Part shown: positions 43,602 to 55,562 of the stretch, in pieces
Numbering within the stretch: position 1 is the first letter of the stretch
Layout of the letters: the number at the start of each line of letters is the position of its first letter
Assembly: GCA_030686995.1 (NCBI GenBank)
Contig: CM060680.1
Location: forward strand, 203,781,322 to 203,845,321
DNA length: 64,000 nt
Direction of reading: 5' to 3'
Origin: Artemisia argyi
Taxonomy: Eukaryota; Streptophyta; Magnoliopsida; Asterales; Asteraceae
Position numbers and translations under genes: made by a program
Notes under the pieces: generated by a model
What the model saw: the letters and a program-made list of their open reading frames with translations, nothing else
Databases searched by the model: none
What the model was told of the DNA's origin: nothing

Positions 43602-44652
43602 ATGTATTGATCAACCAAATGATGTGATGTACCTTAATGATACTTTTGTCCTTAAAAGTCATATGAACACTTTCTAGACAGCATGAAAGTGAGCCAAAAC
43701 GCAACAGCGGGCAAAAAAAACCACTTTAAACCTCATCCTCGTCGTGTCTCATCAAATGGAGCAAGCAACGTAAAGATTGAACCGTACGGTTGGAACATAC
43801 TTTAACATAGAAATATGTTAAGTTTGGTCATATTGCTCCTGTCACCTCTGAATGGTTAAACATGAATAACTAGAAAAGCTTATCTATAATGATACATGTT
43901 AAATGTTGCCTTGTTTAATTTGTTATATTCAATATGAGTAGATGTTGATGTTTATCTTTTTCTATAGCGTAACTTTGTAGATAAAAAGATAGAAGTTTTG
44001 TATAGATTCGCAACATCGTGCTAACCTTAACTCTACTCGTTACACGACAACAATATTTAATATGTTTATATAGCTAAAACCATGGGATCATCAACATGTT
44101 GATGTATATTTCTAGGGATACAAAAACAATTGCAAATTCCTACAAGATATACGTCGACTTTTTAAAATAAACGAGATGGACCGCGCCCGCCTACGTTGTT
44201 GATCATTGCACGGTATTTTTTCAAGTAGAAAGTGGGCCTGGTTTTGTGTTTATGTGCATTTAGAAGTATAGTTAATAAACTCATATGTCATTGATGTAGG
44301 TTCCTAACGTTTAATGGATATGGCGGCGAGGCTTTTAACTGGGCAACGTTTTTATTGGTATATAACTAATATACGTACAGGAGGTTTATGACGGAAAGCC
44401 TGCTTTAATGGGAGTGAATTACATGAATGTCAATGAAAATGAACTGCCAAAAAGAATGACTAACAAATGCAACTGAAACTTTCAACTTTATTTATTTATT
44501 CATGATTTCATGTGATGCACAATATGGACTTTCTCCTATTATGGACTATGGAGCATAACTTCTGAAAGGCTTTCTAAATACAATAAACTCGGTCCAAAAC
44601 ATAAATCCAAGTGAAACAAACTCCTAAACTATAAAATCTTCACCATAAGGTA
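43602..44652. other. Gene-less stretch with promoter-unit remnant
   Basis: Near 44065 TTTATATAGCTAAAACCATG matches the TATA and downstream part of module C, and a T5 run follows at 44159, the same 94 bp from the TATA box as in module C; the upstream element itself is lost. No gene. Confidence 0.5.
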
Positions 44653-44660
44653 GTTACGTT

Positions 44661-45197
44661 TAGGGGTGGCAATTCGGGTCGGGTTGAGGTTGGCGGGTTC
44701 GGGTTGTCAGGTTGGCGGGTCAGAAAACCCCAACCTGAACCTGACCAATTTAAATCATCTGGTCAGCTATGTCAACCCTAACCTGTTTACACGTAACCCG
44801 AACCTGACCCATTTAACCCGTATATATACTTAGGTTGACAGGTTAAATAGGTTACATGGGTTGAATATGTTAAACGGGTTTCGAGTTGACCCATTTAATC
44901 CGTTTTATATATAAAAGTTAGCACATTACACGAGTTAAATAGGTTAAACGTGTTAGTGGGTCGACCCGTTTAACCCATTTAACCCGTATAATTACATATA
45001 AATAATTTTTAATTAAGAAAAAAAACTTAAACGGGTTGGCGGGTCGACCCGTTTATTTTATTCCCAACCCAAACCTGACCTGTTTAATAAACGGGTTAGA
45101 TATGTCGACCCAAACCTGAACCACAATCTATTTAGCTCAACCCGAACCTGTTAATTTTCGTGTCGGTTTCAGGTCGGGTCAAAAATTGCCACCCCTA
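44661..45197. mobile_element. hAT-type element, 537 bp
   Basis: Ends TAGGGGTGGCAATT and its complement, with a perfect 8 bp duplication GTTACGTT (44653-44660, 45198-45205). The interior is made of degenerate GGGTTGACCCGTTTAACCC-type repeats. Confidence 0.93.
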
Positions 45198-45205
45198 GTT
45201 ACGTT

Positions 45206-45956
45206 CATATTCTAACCAAACACGGTTATAGGATTCAATACAGTCGTAAATATTTTATATGCTGTCAAATACTAGTTAATAAACATACCGTACCGACAGG
45301 CATGTCGTTTTGAAAACTGGTAAGACCAAGATAGTGGTCTAAAGACACTAACAATATGTTTGTAACACAATGTTGTATGTACGTATATATACTTGTATGT
45401 AACGTTAGATTTTAACATACCTTCATCTAATAAATGCCTTCGATCATTACGGTCTGTTCCTGAGTTTGCAGTAACATAGCGTACATTAGGAAACCACTAT
45501 GAATGAGCATAACCTGATTGAATACTAATGTGTCCAATCCGCAAACTAAAAGAGAGACTAAATTACCTGCGCACACATAATTTACACGTTGATTACCCCC
45601 GTCGGAAATACAATTGCTTTGTTGTTGGTTCTCACAAATACGCGACCTCTTCTTTCAGGATCCATCAACAGGTGGTGTAAGTAGAATTCTTATGAAACAC
45701 GAAAAACAGAATCATAGAAGTTTAGCAACTTAGTGTCCAAGATTGATATGCATCCTACTTTCAGTTTTGGTTCTCTTCTTTTAAGCTATTACTTACCAAT
45801 GAGGCGCTTCTTTAACGTGACTCCAAAAGGTGCACTTGGATTTTTGAGTACATACCAAACATAAGTTAGACAATAAGCAACAAATAATTTGCAAGTTTGT
45901 GCCTAACCTGTCCCTATTTTTAACATGTTGTGGTGTTCGGATTGCATACTTATGGA
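45206..45956. other. Gene-less stretch, nothing recognised
   Basis: Unique-looking AT-rich sequence without frames, TIRs or repeats that I can support. Confidence 0.45.
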
Positions 45957-45961
45957 CTATG

Positions 45962-48900
45962 TGTAAAACCCGGAAATTTTGAACATTTATAATACCCAAA
46001 ATACCCCTCAAATTTAAAATTTTGAAGAGACGTTAAATAATTAAGACATTCCGTTCCGATTATAACCTACGTATTTAATGTGTTAGTATTCGAACAAATA
46101 AACATTTTACGAATAACGAAAGCTTACGATAAATTAAAATTCACACTTTGGTACTTAGAAATTTTATCGCACGTTCAAATGTTAAGTGGGCCGATTTAAT
46201 TTATTTTTGGTACAAACGTATGAAGCTTAAACACGAGGCTATGTTCGTGATTGATTTATATTGATTTGGTCCTTCAATTTTCTTCCTGAAATTTCGCCAC
46301 TTTCCTTATTAGCTATGCCCCCATAATCGACTTCTATGAACCGAATATATCCAAACATTCCATAAAACTCGGCCCATTATTTTTCCTATATTTATTTTCT
46401 CTTCTGACTTTAGACATAAAATTCACAAAACAAAGAAAAGACACAAAGCAAAATAACCCTACTAACAAAACATAAAAACCGGCGGCTACCTCTTGTTCCT
46501 GCCTTTCTCATTAAAATTCAAGGAGGAAGAAGGACGTTTGATCATGTTCTTCTTGGAGGCTGGATTGTGGTGCGTTACCATTCGAAGGCTGGTAATTCGT
46601 GGAGGTTATTTCTGTGTCGAGAGGGTTCTTTATTTGTGGGTTATAAACTGATCGAAGGGTTGTTTCGGTTGGGGTCTGATCGTGGTTGTTGTTCCTTATT
46701 TTCTTCTTGTTATTCACGCATCAATGGTAACATCTCACAGCCTTGTTCGATTCATCTTTTTCCCTTCGATTTTAATGCATTACTCGTGTCATTTATTTGA
46801 TTCGGCTATTATGCGTTTTCGGTATAGACCACATGAAATCATCACCAAGTTCATATAAAATAACTACTAAAGTAGACATGTATAATCGTATGTAAGCGTT
46901 TGTTTGTATCGTTTCGACGCAACTTAAAAGCCTAGTTTAAAAAAAAATAATAAATAAATAAAAATATATATATATATATATTCACATAATCGAATATATA
47001 TAAAAAGGAGTAGAACATGTTCATATGGCCCTAAAACATGTTGTTTATTTTCGTATGGCGAAACACAAAGAGAACCAACAACCTGAATATATATACATTC
47101 GAATGGAAGCCTCACTAATAAAGAACTGATGACCATCATTGTTTTCTTTATGTGAAATTGCATGCATGCATTAAAGTGAATGAAGATAAATTTAGTACCT
47201 TATAATCGAAATACATAAATATAAATATGTTAACATATAACAGATTTGGAAGTCGTTTAAAACAAGGAACACATGCTTGAATTATTGGGTCGACATGGAA
47301 ATAAATGGAAAAAGGATTGCGACTAGTTCAGCATCACAATGATTTGTTTCAACATGTTTTTAGATTCGAAATAAATGAAACGATGTCGAATGGATTGCAT
47401 GGGCGCGTGTCGAGAACGTATTTAATGTGAAAATGCATGGGTATACGAAGGTGATAGTGAGCGTGAGTCTGTTATGAATTTCACCAAATCAACTAAAAAA
47501 AGAAGATTTGTTTATATATTTGTATAATTTACACTTTAGACCCTACACTTTGTGATATTGACACTTTAAATTCTAACTTTGTTAATTTTACCTTTTTGAT
47601 CCTAAACTATTATAATTGTAATAATTAATCCTAAATTATAATGATAATCATTTTGAGCACTTAAATATATTTAAATGATAATTATAATTATAATTGGCTA
47701 AACCTACTAATTCGGGAAACCTGCTATAAATCGAAAGATACAAAAAAATAGAAAGCCGACAAAAACGAGTAGTTTAATTTAAAACAAGCTATTAATAATT
47801 AGCCGATCATTATTCGTGTAGATCCGCTGAAGAAGGAGTGACTTCCTATTCCTATGGTTATTGTACGGTTTCGTTGGCGGTTTAAGGTAAAGATATTCTT
47901 CCCTTTTCAGTAGGGACTTCTCATGACTCTCTTGATCCTTAACATTGCTATGATTCGCTTTCGATATGCCATTGCTATTATCCCTTTTGTTATGATATTT
48001 CGATATGAGCTTCTGATATGATCTTTCTGATATGAGCTTTGATATGACTTGTTTGATATGATTCAGTTCAATTTGCTATGTTCTGTTGGATACGATATGA
48101 TGATTCGATATGATATGATATGATTTGTTCTGTTATGATGCCCGAGTTTTTATTCTACTCATGGAGGTACCATGGGCATGTCATTGAAGCACCAATGGCA
48201 TGACACTTTCTGTGGAGGTGTGATTGATCCACGGCGTCCCCATTTGATATGATATGTTATGAGCTCTAGATTATTATGATATGTATGATTTGCTTTGTAG
48301 GGGGGGGCGTATGGATGCATCCTAGGTATGTCGGATTTTGTGTAGGGTGAATGTGAGTGTGTGCTTACACTTCTTCACGTTTGGGAGCTAGCTACTCCAT
48401 TTGGTACTTAGAGGTCTCCCCTCTTCGTGCACTTATGATTTGACGGATATGTGATTATATGGTAGGAGACCTATTCGAGTATCTCGTTAGGTCGGCTCGT
48501 GGCTTTCTTATGTTTCGTATGTCTATTCGAGTATCTCGTTAGACAAGCCTTTGTTGATACGTGCTCTATGATTCTGATTATTATCTGATTATGCTTCCAC
48601 TTGATATCTTTATGATGCTTCATTCATTTGACTCATGATATTTGTTCAGTTGATCGTTGATCCCTTATGCATTTGACAGATGACATTCATTTCAACAGGA
48701 GTTTATGATTTCTTTTCTCATACTTATATACGTTTCGATTATTCGTTTTGTTATATATCTGTTCACTGGGCTTTTTAAGCTCAGCCGCATTTCCTTTCCT
48801 GCGGCAGGTTTTAGGTTGGAAGCTGGGTTTGGGTGAAGAGTGCATAGGAGCTTTAGTGGACTACCCCATGGACTAGAAGCCCTTTACATCTGGACTAGTT

Positions 48901-49099
48901 TTTTTGACTTGGATTATATTAGACTTTGTTTAGTTTGCATTTTCTTTTCTTTTATAGTTTTAGTATTTCTTTTGTACTTTTATAATTTTTCCCTTGTAAC
49001 CTTTTGTTTCAAGTCTTCCGCTTGCGTTGTATGCTTTGTATGCTTTGATATGTCACCATACTGTAGCGCTCCGGACCCATGTCGGGTTGGGGTGTTACA
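45962..49099 (+). repeat. 5' LTR, 3,138 bp
   Basis: Contains AT SSRs near 46963, a GATATGA-rich stretch (48000-48130), a G-run near 48300 and CGAGTATCTCGTTAG twice (48476, 48528). Short ORFs here are duplicated exactly in the other LTR and have no domain. Confidence 0.93.
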
Positions 49100-49103
49100 A
49101 TTA

Positions 49104-49115
49104 TGGTATCAGAGC
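49104..49115 (+). promoter_or_regulatory. Primer binding site, tRNA-Met
   Basis: TGGTATCAGAGC four bases after the 5' LTR end; intact, unlike the coding region. Confidence 0.88.
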
Positions 49116-49721
49116 CCAGGCTGCGACTTGTAGTACATAAGTTATGGCCTGTGAAGTTTTGGACCCTTAGGTTTGCACCTTAGAAGCTTTAGGAATAACT
49201 TTGGAAGGTTCTGCCTTAAGTTTCTCCTCTTAAGAGCTTTATTATGACCGGTGAGGATTGGGTAGATATATGATTAGACGTTGGTTTTCTTGCTTCCGTT
49301 TTACTCTGATTTATGCCTTTGCTTTTCGTTAAGCTCATAGAAGATCAATCGTTTCGGAGACTTAGAAGACTTATCAGGATTCGCGACATGTGTTTAGGAT
49401 GCCTTTAGACTTCGTAGTATGCCTTATAGGTTTCTTTCTCTGGAGTTATCCTTTTGAATATCGATTCTTGATTCGTTTGACATTCGTTTAGATGCCTTCC
49501 ATTCATTCGAAGATTCACGAATGTATGAATCCTACGTGTTCGACACATTCTATGACTTCTCCTTGCTTTTGATTCTTTCTCCATTGTTGATTTTGACCTT
49601 ACCTATTCTACCCCTTTGATCGTCTTGTGACTTTTCATCGTGTATATTCGATTTGTTCGATGCATTCTGGAGATATTTGGAGACGACTTGGTTTGGCTAA
49701 TCTGTTTACGTTGGAGATGTT

Positions 49722-49805
49722 CGATTCGTTATTATTCTGGATATGGATTTGTTGACTGAGCATTTTGATGCTAACAACGATCATGTTATATTTGTCATCT
49801 TTGTC
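49722..49805 (+). pseudogene. Gypsy protease C-terminal remnant
   Basis: The frame RFVIILDMDLLTEHFD matches the FDVILGMDWL..H motif after the gypsy protease active site, ending in a stop soon after. The active-site DSG part and the gag gene are not recognisable upstream. Confidence 0.5.
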
Positions 49806-50147
49806 GATTCATGAAACTCAGAATTCTGCACTATGGTTCCTAACCTGATAATCGTTTAAGACCACCTTGTTCTAAAACTCGTGCGTTGATTTCCCCACTG
49901 CTGTGAAGATACTTCTCTGATGAAACTCGCCTCGAGAGTTATTTGATTTGTTGGGAACGTTCGTTGTGTATCTTTATGTGTTTTTGTTTTATTCATGGAG
50001 GAGAATGATGATGGTATTTATTGCTGGAAGCTGAATCGTGCCATGATCTGTGTGAAGAACGGGATATTCTTAGAAATTTCTTTTCGTATTTGTTGTGATC
50101 TCTATGAGCGTTGTGATGCCAATTGTATTTGCTACTACTCCGACTGT

Positions 50148-50345
50148 CCCTATGAAATTGATCGATCGTGTTTTTCATGAATACTTAGACAATTTGTCAT
50201 AGTATGACATGTTAGTATATTCAGAGACGAAAGAGAAACACGAGTATCATCCTTCTATTTTGTGTTGATATTTCCACGTTAGAAGAAGCTCTATGTCATA
50301 TTTCTCGAAGAGTAAAATTTTGTTGAAGGGGATGAGAGAAGAAGT
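50148..50345 (+). pseudogene. Gypsy reverse transcriptase remnant
   Basis: One frame reads IDRVFHEYLDN, a stop, then YDMLVYSETKEKHEYH and another stop, aligned to the gypsy RT region around the YIDD/FIDD catalytic box (DDILVYS.T...H..H). One catalytic aspartate is gone and two stops interrupt. RNase H and integrase are absent. Confidence 0.6.
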
Positions 50346-51264
50346 TTGAGAAGCTGAGAAGAAATTTGTTTCTACCCAAGCATGAAGAAGCTCACGAGCA
50401 AGGCAATGAAAGATTACCTATGATGGAAGATAGAAGGAAGCAACCTGAAGCGAAGCACACGGTTCCATCAACTCTATTCATCTTAGTTGTACTAATATGT
50501 ATAGAGTCTCGAAGCAGGAGCTGGACGAGATGGTGTGAAGACGACTTACTTGGAAGATCGACAGAGATTTCTTTCGGTAGGAGATTACTCAAGCTACATG
50601 GCGCACCAGCAATGGTCGTGGCAGAGAATCGCATTTTGGTTCACACTGCCAGAAGACGTACAGAAGAGCTAGACATCTTGGCATTGGAAGAAGTTTTGGT
50701 TCGCGACGCTTTAGATCTTGATTTCATTCCTATTTGTACGAATTATTCGACCTATTCGGTTATGCCTTTTGATACGTTTTGATACCCTGATTCGTGATTT
50801 GGAACGTTTGTATGAATTTGTCATCCATCCCTTTATGAGACTCTTGATACGTTTGACTATTCAATTTGTACTCCTTCGACTTTGGCAAGTTCCTTTGATC
50901 GTTCAGAATTTAGTAGCAGTGGATGGAGATTTATCGTTTAGTGCTATCTCTGTGTTGCCTCGTAGGTATATGTGTTTAGTGTACCTCATTGTACGATTTT
51001 AGCTATCATCTGTCATCTGCTACACATTGTTTCGCATTTGTTGGATCCAATTGGTTATGATTTGTGTTTGATTGGAGAGCCTGGGGCTATCCAAGTTTGT
51101 CAAGATCGAGTCATGAGAAGCTATTTCATTTTGAAGATTCTTTTGGAAGAACCTCCCTGACCGTGAGGTTATTTGTGACGATCTATTGTGATTTGCTACG
51201 ACTCCGTCTAACCTTGCGACTTCAATTTTCGAGGACGAAAATTTTCTTTTTAGATGGGAAGAAT

Positions 51265-54200
51265 TGTAAAACCCGGAAATTTTGAACATTTATAATACCC
51301 AAAATACCCCTCAAATTTAAAATTTTGAAGAGACGTTAAATAATTAAGACATTCCGTTCCGATTATAACCTACGTATTTAATGTGTTAGTATTCGAACAA
51401 ATAAACATTTTACGAATAACGAAAGCTTACGATAAATTAAAATTCACACTTTGGTACTTAGAAATTTTATCGCACGTTCAAATGTTAAGTGGGCCGATTT
51501 AATTTATTTTTGGTACAAACGTATGAAGCTTAAACACGAGGCTATGTTCGTGATTGATTTATATTGATTTGGTCCTTCAATTTTCTTCCTGAAATTTCGC
51601 CACTTTCCTTATTAGCTATGCCCCCATAATCGACTTCTATGAACCGAATATATCCAAACATTCCATAAAACTCGGCCCATTATTTTTCCTATATTTATTT
51701 TCTCTTCTGACTTTAGACATAAAATTCACAAAACAAAGAAAAGACACAAAGCAAAATAACCCTACTAACAAAACATAAAAACCGGCGGCTACCTCTTGTT
51801 CCTGCCTTTCTCATTAAAATTCAAGGAGGAAGAAGGACGTTTGATCATGTTCTTCTTGGAGGCTGGATTGTGGTGCGTTACCATTCGAAGGCTGGTAATT
51901 CGTGGAGGTTATTTCTGTGTCGAGAGGGTTCTTTATTTGTGGGTTATAAACTGATCGAAGGGTTGTTTCGGTTGGGGTCTGATCGTGGTTGTTGTTCCTT
52001 ATTTTCTTCTTGTTATTCACGCATCAATGGTAACATCTCACAGCCTTGTTCGATTCATCTTTTTCCCTTCGATTTTAATGCATTACTCGTGTCATTTATT
52101 TGATTCGGCTATTATGCGTTTTCGGTATAGACCACATGAAATCATCACCAAGTTCATATAAAATAACTACTAAAGTAGACATGTATAATCGTATGTAAGC
52201 GTTTGTTTGTATCGTTTCGACGCAACTTAAAAGCCTAGTTTAAAAAAAAATAATAAATAAATAAAAATATATATATATATATTCACATAATCGAATATAT
52301 ATAAAAAGGAGTAGAACATGTTCATATGGCCCTAAAACATGTTGTTTATTTTCGTATGGCGAAACACAAAGAGAACCAACAACCTGAATATATATACATT
52401 CGAATGGAAGCCTCACTAATAAAGAACTGATGACCATCATTGTTTTCTTTATGTGAAATTGCATGCATGCATTAAAGTGAATGAAGATAAATTTAGTACC
52501 TTATAATCGAAATACATAAATATAAATATGTTAACATATAGCAGATTTGGAAGTCGTTTAAAACAAGGAACACATGCTTGAATTATTGGGTCGACATGGA
52601 AATAAATGGAAAAAGGATTGCGACTAGTTCAGCATCACAATGATTTGTTTCAACATGTTTTTAGATTCGAAATAAATGAAACGATGTCGAATGGATTGCA
52701 TGGGCGCGTGTCGAGAACGTATTTAATGTGAAAATGCATGGGTATACGAAGGTGATAGTGAGCGTGAGTCTGTTATGAATTTCACCAAATCAACTAAAAT
52801 GAAGATTTGTTTATATATTTGTATAATTTACACTTTAGACCCTACACTTTGTGATATTGACACTTTAAATCCTAACTTTGTTAATTTTACCTTTTTGATC
52901 CTAAACTATTATAATTGTAATAATTAATCCTAAATTATAATGATAATCATTTTGAGCACTTAAATATATTTAAATGATAATTATAATTATAATTGGCTAA
53001 ACCTACTAATTCGGGAAACCTGCTATAAATCGAAAGATACAAAAAAATAGAAAGCCGACAAAAACGAGTAGTTTAATTTAAAACAAGCTATTAATAATTA
53101 GCCGATCATTATTCGTGTAGATCCGCTGAAGAAGGAGTGACTTCCTATTCCTATGGTTATTGTACGGTTTCGTTGGCGGTTTAAGGTAAAGATATTCTTC
53201 CCTTTTCAGTAGGGACTTCTCATGACTCTCTTGATCCTTAACATTGCTATGATTCGCTTTCGATATGCCATTGCTATTATCCCTTTTGTTATGATATTTC
53301 GATATGAGCTTCTGATATGATCTTTCTGATATGAGCTTTGATATGACTTGTTTGATATGATTCAGTTCAATTTGCTATGTTCTGTTGGATACGATATGAT
53401 GATTCGATATGATATGATATGATTTGTTCTGTTATGATGCCCGAGTTTTTATTCTACTCATGGAGGTACCATGGGCATGTCATTGAAGCACCAATGGCAT
53501 GACACTTTCTGTGGAGGTGTGATTGATCCACGGCGTCCCCATTTGATATGATATGTTATGAGCTCTAGATTATTATGATATGTATGATTTGCTTTGTAGG
53601 GGGGGGGGGCGTATGGATGCATCCTAGGTATGTCGGATTTTGTGTAGGGTGAATGTGAGTGTGTGCTTACACTTCTTCACGTTTGGGAGCTAGCTACTCC
53701 ATTTGGTACTTAGAGGTCTCCCCTCTTCGTGCACTTATGATTTGACGGATATGTGATTATATGGTAGGAGACCTATTCGAGTATCTCGTTAGGTCGGCTC
53801 GTGGCTTTCTTATGTTTCGTATGTCTATTCGAGTATCTCGTTAGACAAGCCTTTGTTGATACGTGCTCTATGATTCTGATTATTATCTGATTATGCTTCC
53901 ACTTGATATCTTTATGATGCTTCATTCATTTGACTCATGATATTTGTTCAGTTGATCGTTGATCCCTTATGCATTTGACAGATGACATTCATTTCAACAG
54001 GAGTTTATGATTTCTTTTCTCATACTTATATACGTTTCGATTATTCGTTTTGTTATATATCTGTTCACTGGGCTTTTTAAGCTCAGCCGCATTTCCTTTC
54101 CTGCGGCAGGTTTTAGGTTGGAAGCTGGGTTTGGGTGAAGAGTGCATAGGAGCTTTAGTGGACTACCCCATGGACTAGAAGCCCTTTACATCTGGACTAG

Positions 54201-54401
54201 TTTTTTTGACTTGGATTATATTAGACTTTGTTTAGTTTGCATTTTCTTTTCTTTTATAGTTTTAGTATTTCTTTTGTACTTTTATAATTTTTCCCTTGTA
54301 ACCTTTTGTTTCAAGTCTTCCGCTTGCGTTGTATGCTTTGTATGCTTTGATATGTCACCATACTGTAGCGCTCCGGACCCATGTCGGGTTGGGGTGTTAC
54401 A
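51265..54401 (+). repeat. 3' LTR, 3,137 bp
   Basis: Almost identical to the 5' LTR. Visible differences: AACAGATT/AGCAGATT, TTCTAAC/TCCTAAC, a short indel in an A-run and G- or TA-run lengths. Confidence 0.93.
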
Positions 54402-54406
54402 CTATG

Positions 54407-55412
54407 GTTATCTGCCAATGACGAAAATGCCAGAAACACGAAATTATAGAGTACACGTGAGATAGTTTATATCATTTCTTTTATATATTCAGAATATATT
54501 GTGATTTTGCCTTGAAAAAAACATAGTTTAATGGTAATTCTAACATGTAGTACCGACTGATTCGAGTATAATAATTTTGAATAAAATTATACGTGTAAGA
54601 CATAAAAAGAAGAAAGAAAATGAATTTTGATTAGAATTAAGGTTAGGTGATTATAGACAAATAATAAAAAGTTCATGTTTTTTGGTACCATTAATCATAT
54701 TTCGACAATTGCATATGAGAAAAAGTACTAATGTCCGTTAGAAATCTTGTCATGTAGCTTATGGAAAGCTTAAGAGTTATGATTTCATAGAACTTATTAA
54801 CAAGAACTTTCGCAAACAGTTGTTATTAGAGACAAACACGCGTCAAGTATTTATATATCAGGAATAATATTTGGTGATTAGAGTCAAATAGATGTCACTC
54901 GTAGTTTTCTTGGTGTCGTTAACTTCATAAGCATAAGTTGGTAATAAAGTTTGATGATTAGAGACAAATAGACGTCACTTGTAGTCTTTCTTAGAGCGTT
55001 AACTAAAACTAGATTATCGTTTTGAGCTAATAAAACCTAAAGACGTAATCAAGTGCTAATACAAAGTTCAGAAAGTAGTATTAAGGGATTACTTGTGTTA
55101 CCTAAACATATGAAAATGATATGCACCTACTCCTACCATGAAAAGCGATAGAATGAATTCAATGTACTTATAAACTTGAAGATTAATAAGCTAAACTCAA
55201 AGTGCACTAATGTTATTAAGGTTGGAATTTTAGTGGGTGTTGTTGTATAGTCATGATTAGATTGATTGCAAACACTAAAAGGCAAATGTAATGGGAATAT
55301 GAATGTGTCAAAACTCCCTTCTTCTTAGTCTTTGGAAGTGGTTTTCAATCACTTTTTCAGTTCATACTTTCTCTATAATAGTAATTATTTTCAACTACTT
55401 TGTAAAAAAAAA

Positions 55413-55443
<31 letters not shown>

Positions 55444-55562
55444 AACCTGCTTTGTATTGCTGAACCTTGTGACGCATTGATAAATATACGTACATACACA
55501 ATCTCACTGTAGCCAAAGTCATTGACCCATCAACGAGCTAAAATGCGTCAGGATTGAAGTTT
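54407..55562. other. Gene-less stretch with short duplication and A-run
   Basis: GTTTGATGATTAGAGACAAATAGACGTCACT-like sequence occurs twice (about 54870-54930 and 54945-55000). A-rich run near 55403-55441. The last 60 bp (GCGTCAGGATTGAAGTTTTT) are the upstream part of promoter-module unit E. Confidence 0.5.

Larger units (their letters stand above)
45962..54401 (+). mobile_element. Non-autonomous gypsy element with 3.1 kb LTRs
   Basis: LTRs 45962-49099 (3,138 bp) and 51265-54401 (3,137 bp), TGTAAAACCCGG...GGGGTGTTACA, with target duplication CTATG (45957-45961, 54402-54406). Primer site TGGTATCAGAGC at 49104 and a purine tract before 51265. LTR length and ends suit the Tekay/Del branch of chromoviruses. 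The interior is only 2.17 kb and holds broken protease and reverse transcriptase remnants. The LTRs differ by only a few substitutions plus SSR-length changes, so the copy is very young although its genes are dead. Confidence 0.93.

Noticed and set aside
44700..45180. AACCCGTTTAACCC repeats as telomere-like or centromere-like DNA
   Set aside because: They lie wholly inside a hAT element with an exact 8 bp duplication and are its internal sub-repeats.
46511..49133. ORFs of 68-97 codons repeated at 51814-54465
   Set aside because: They lie in the two LTRs, are duplicated only because the LTRs are, and match no family. The Phe/Val-rich one is a T-rich artefact.
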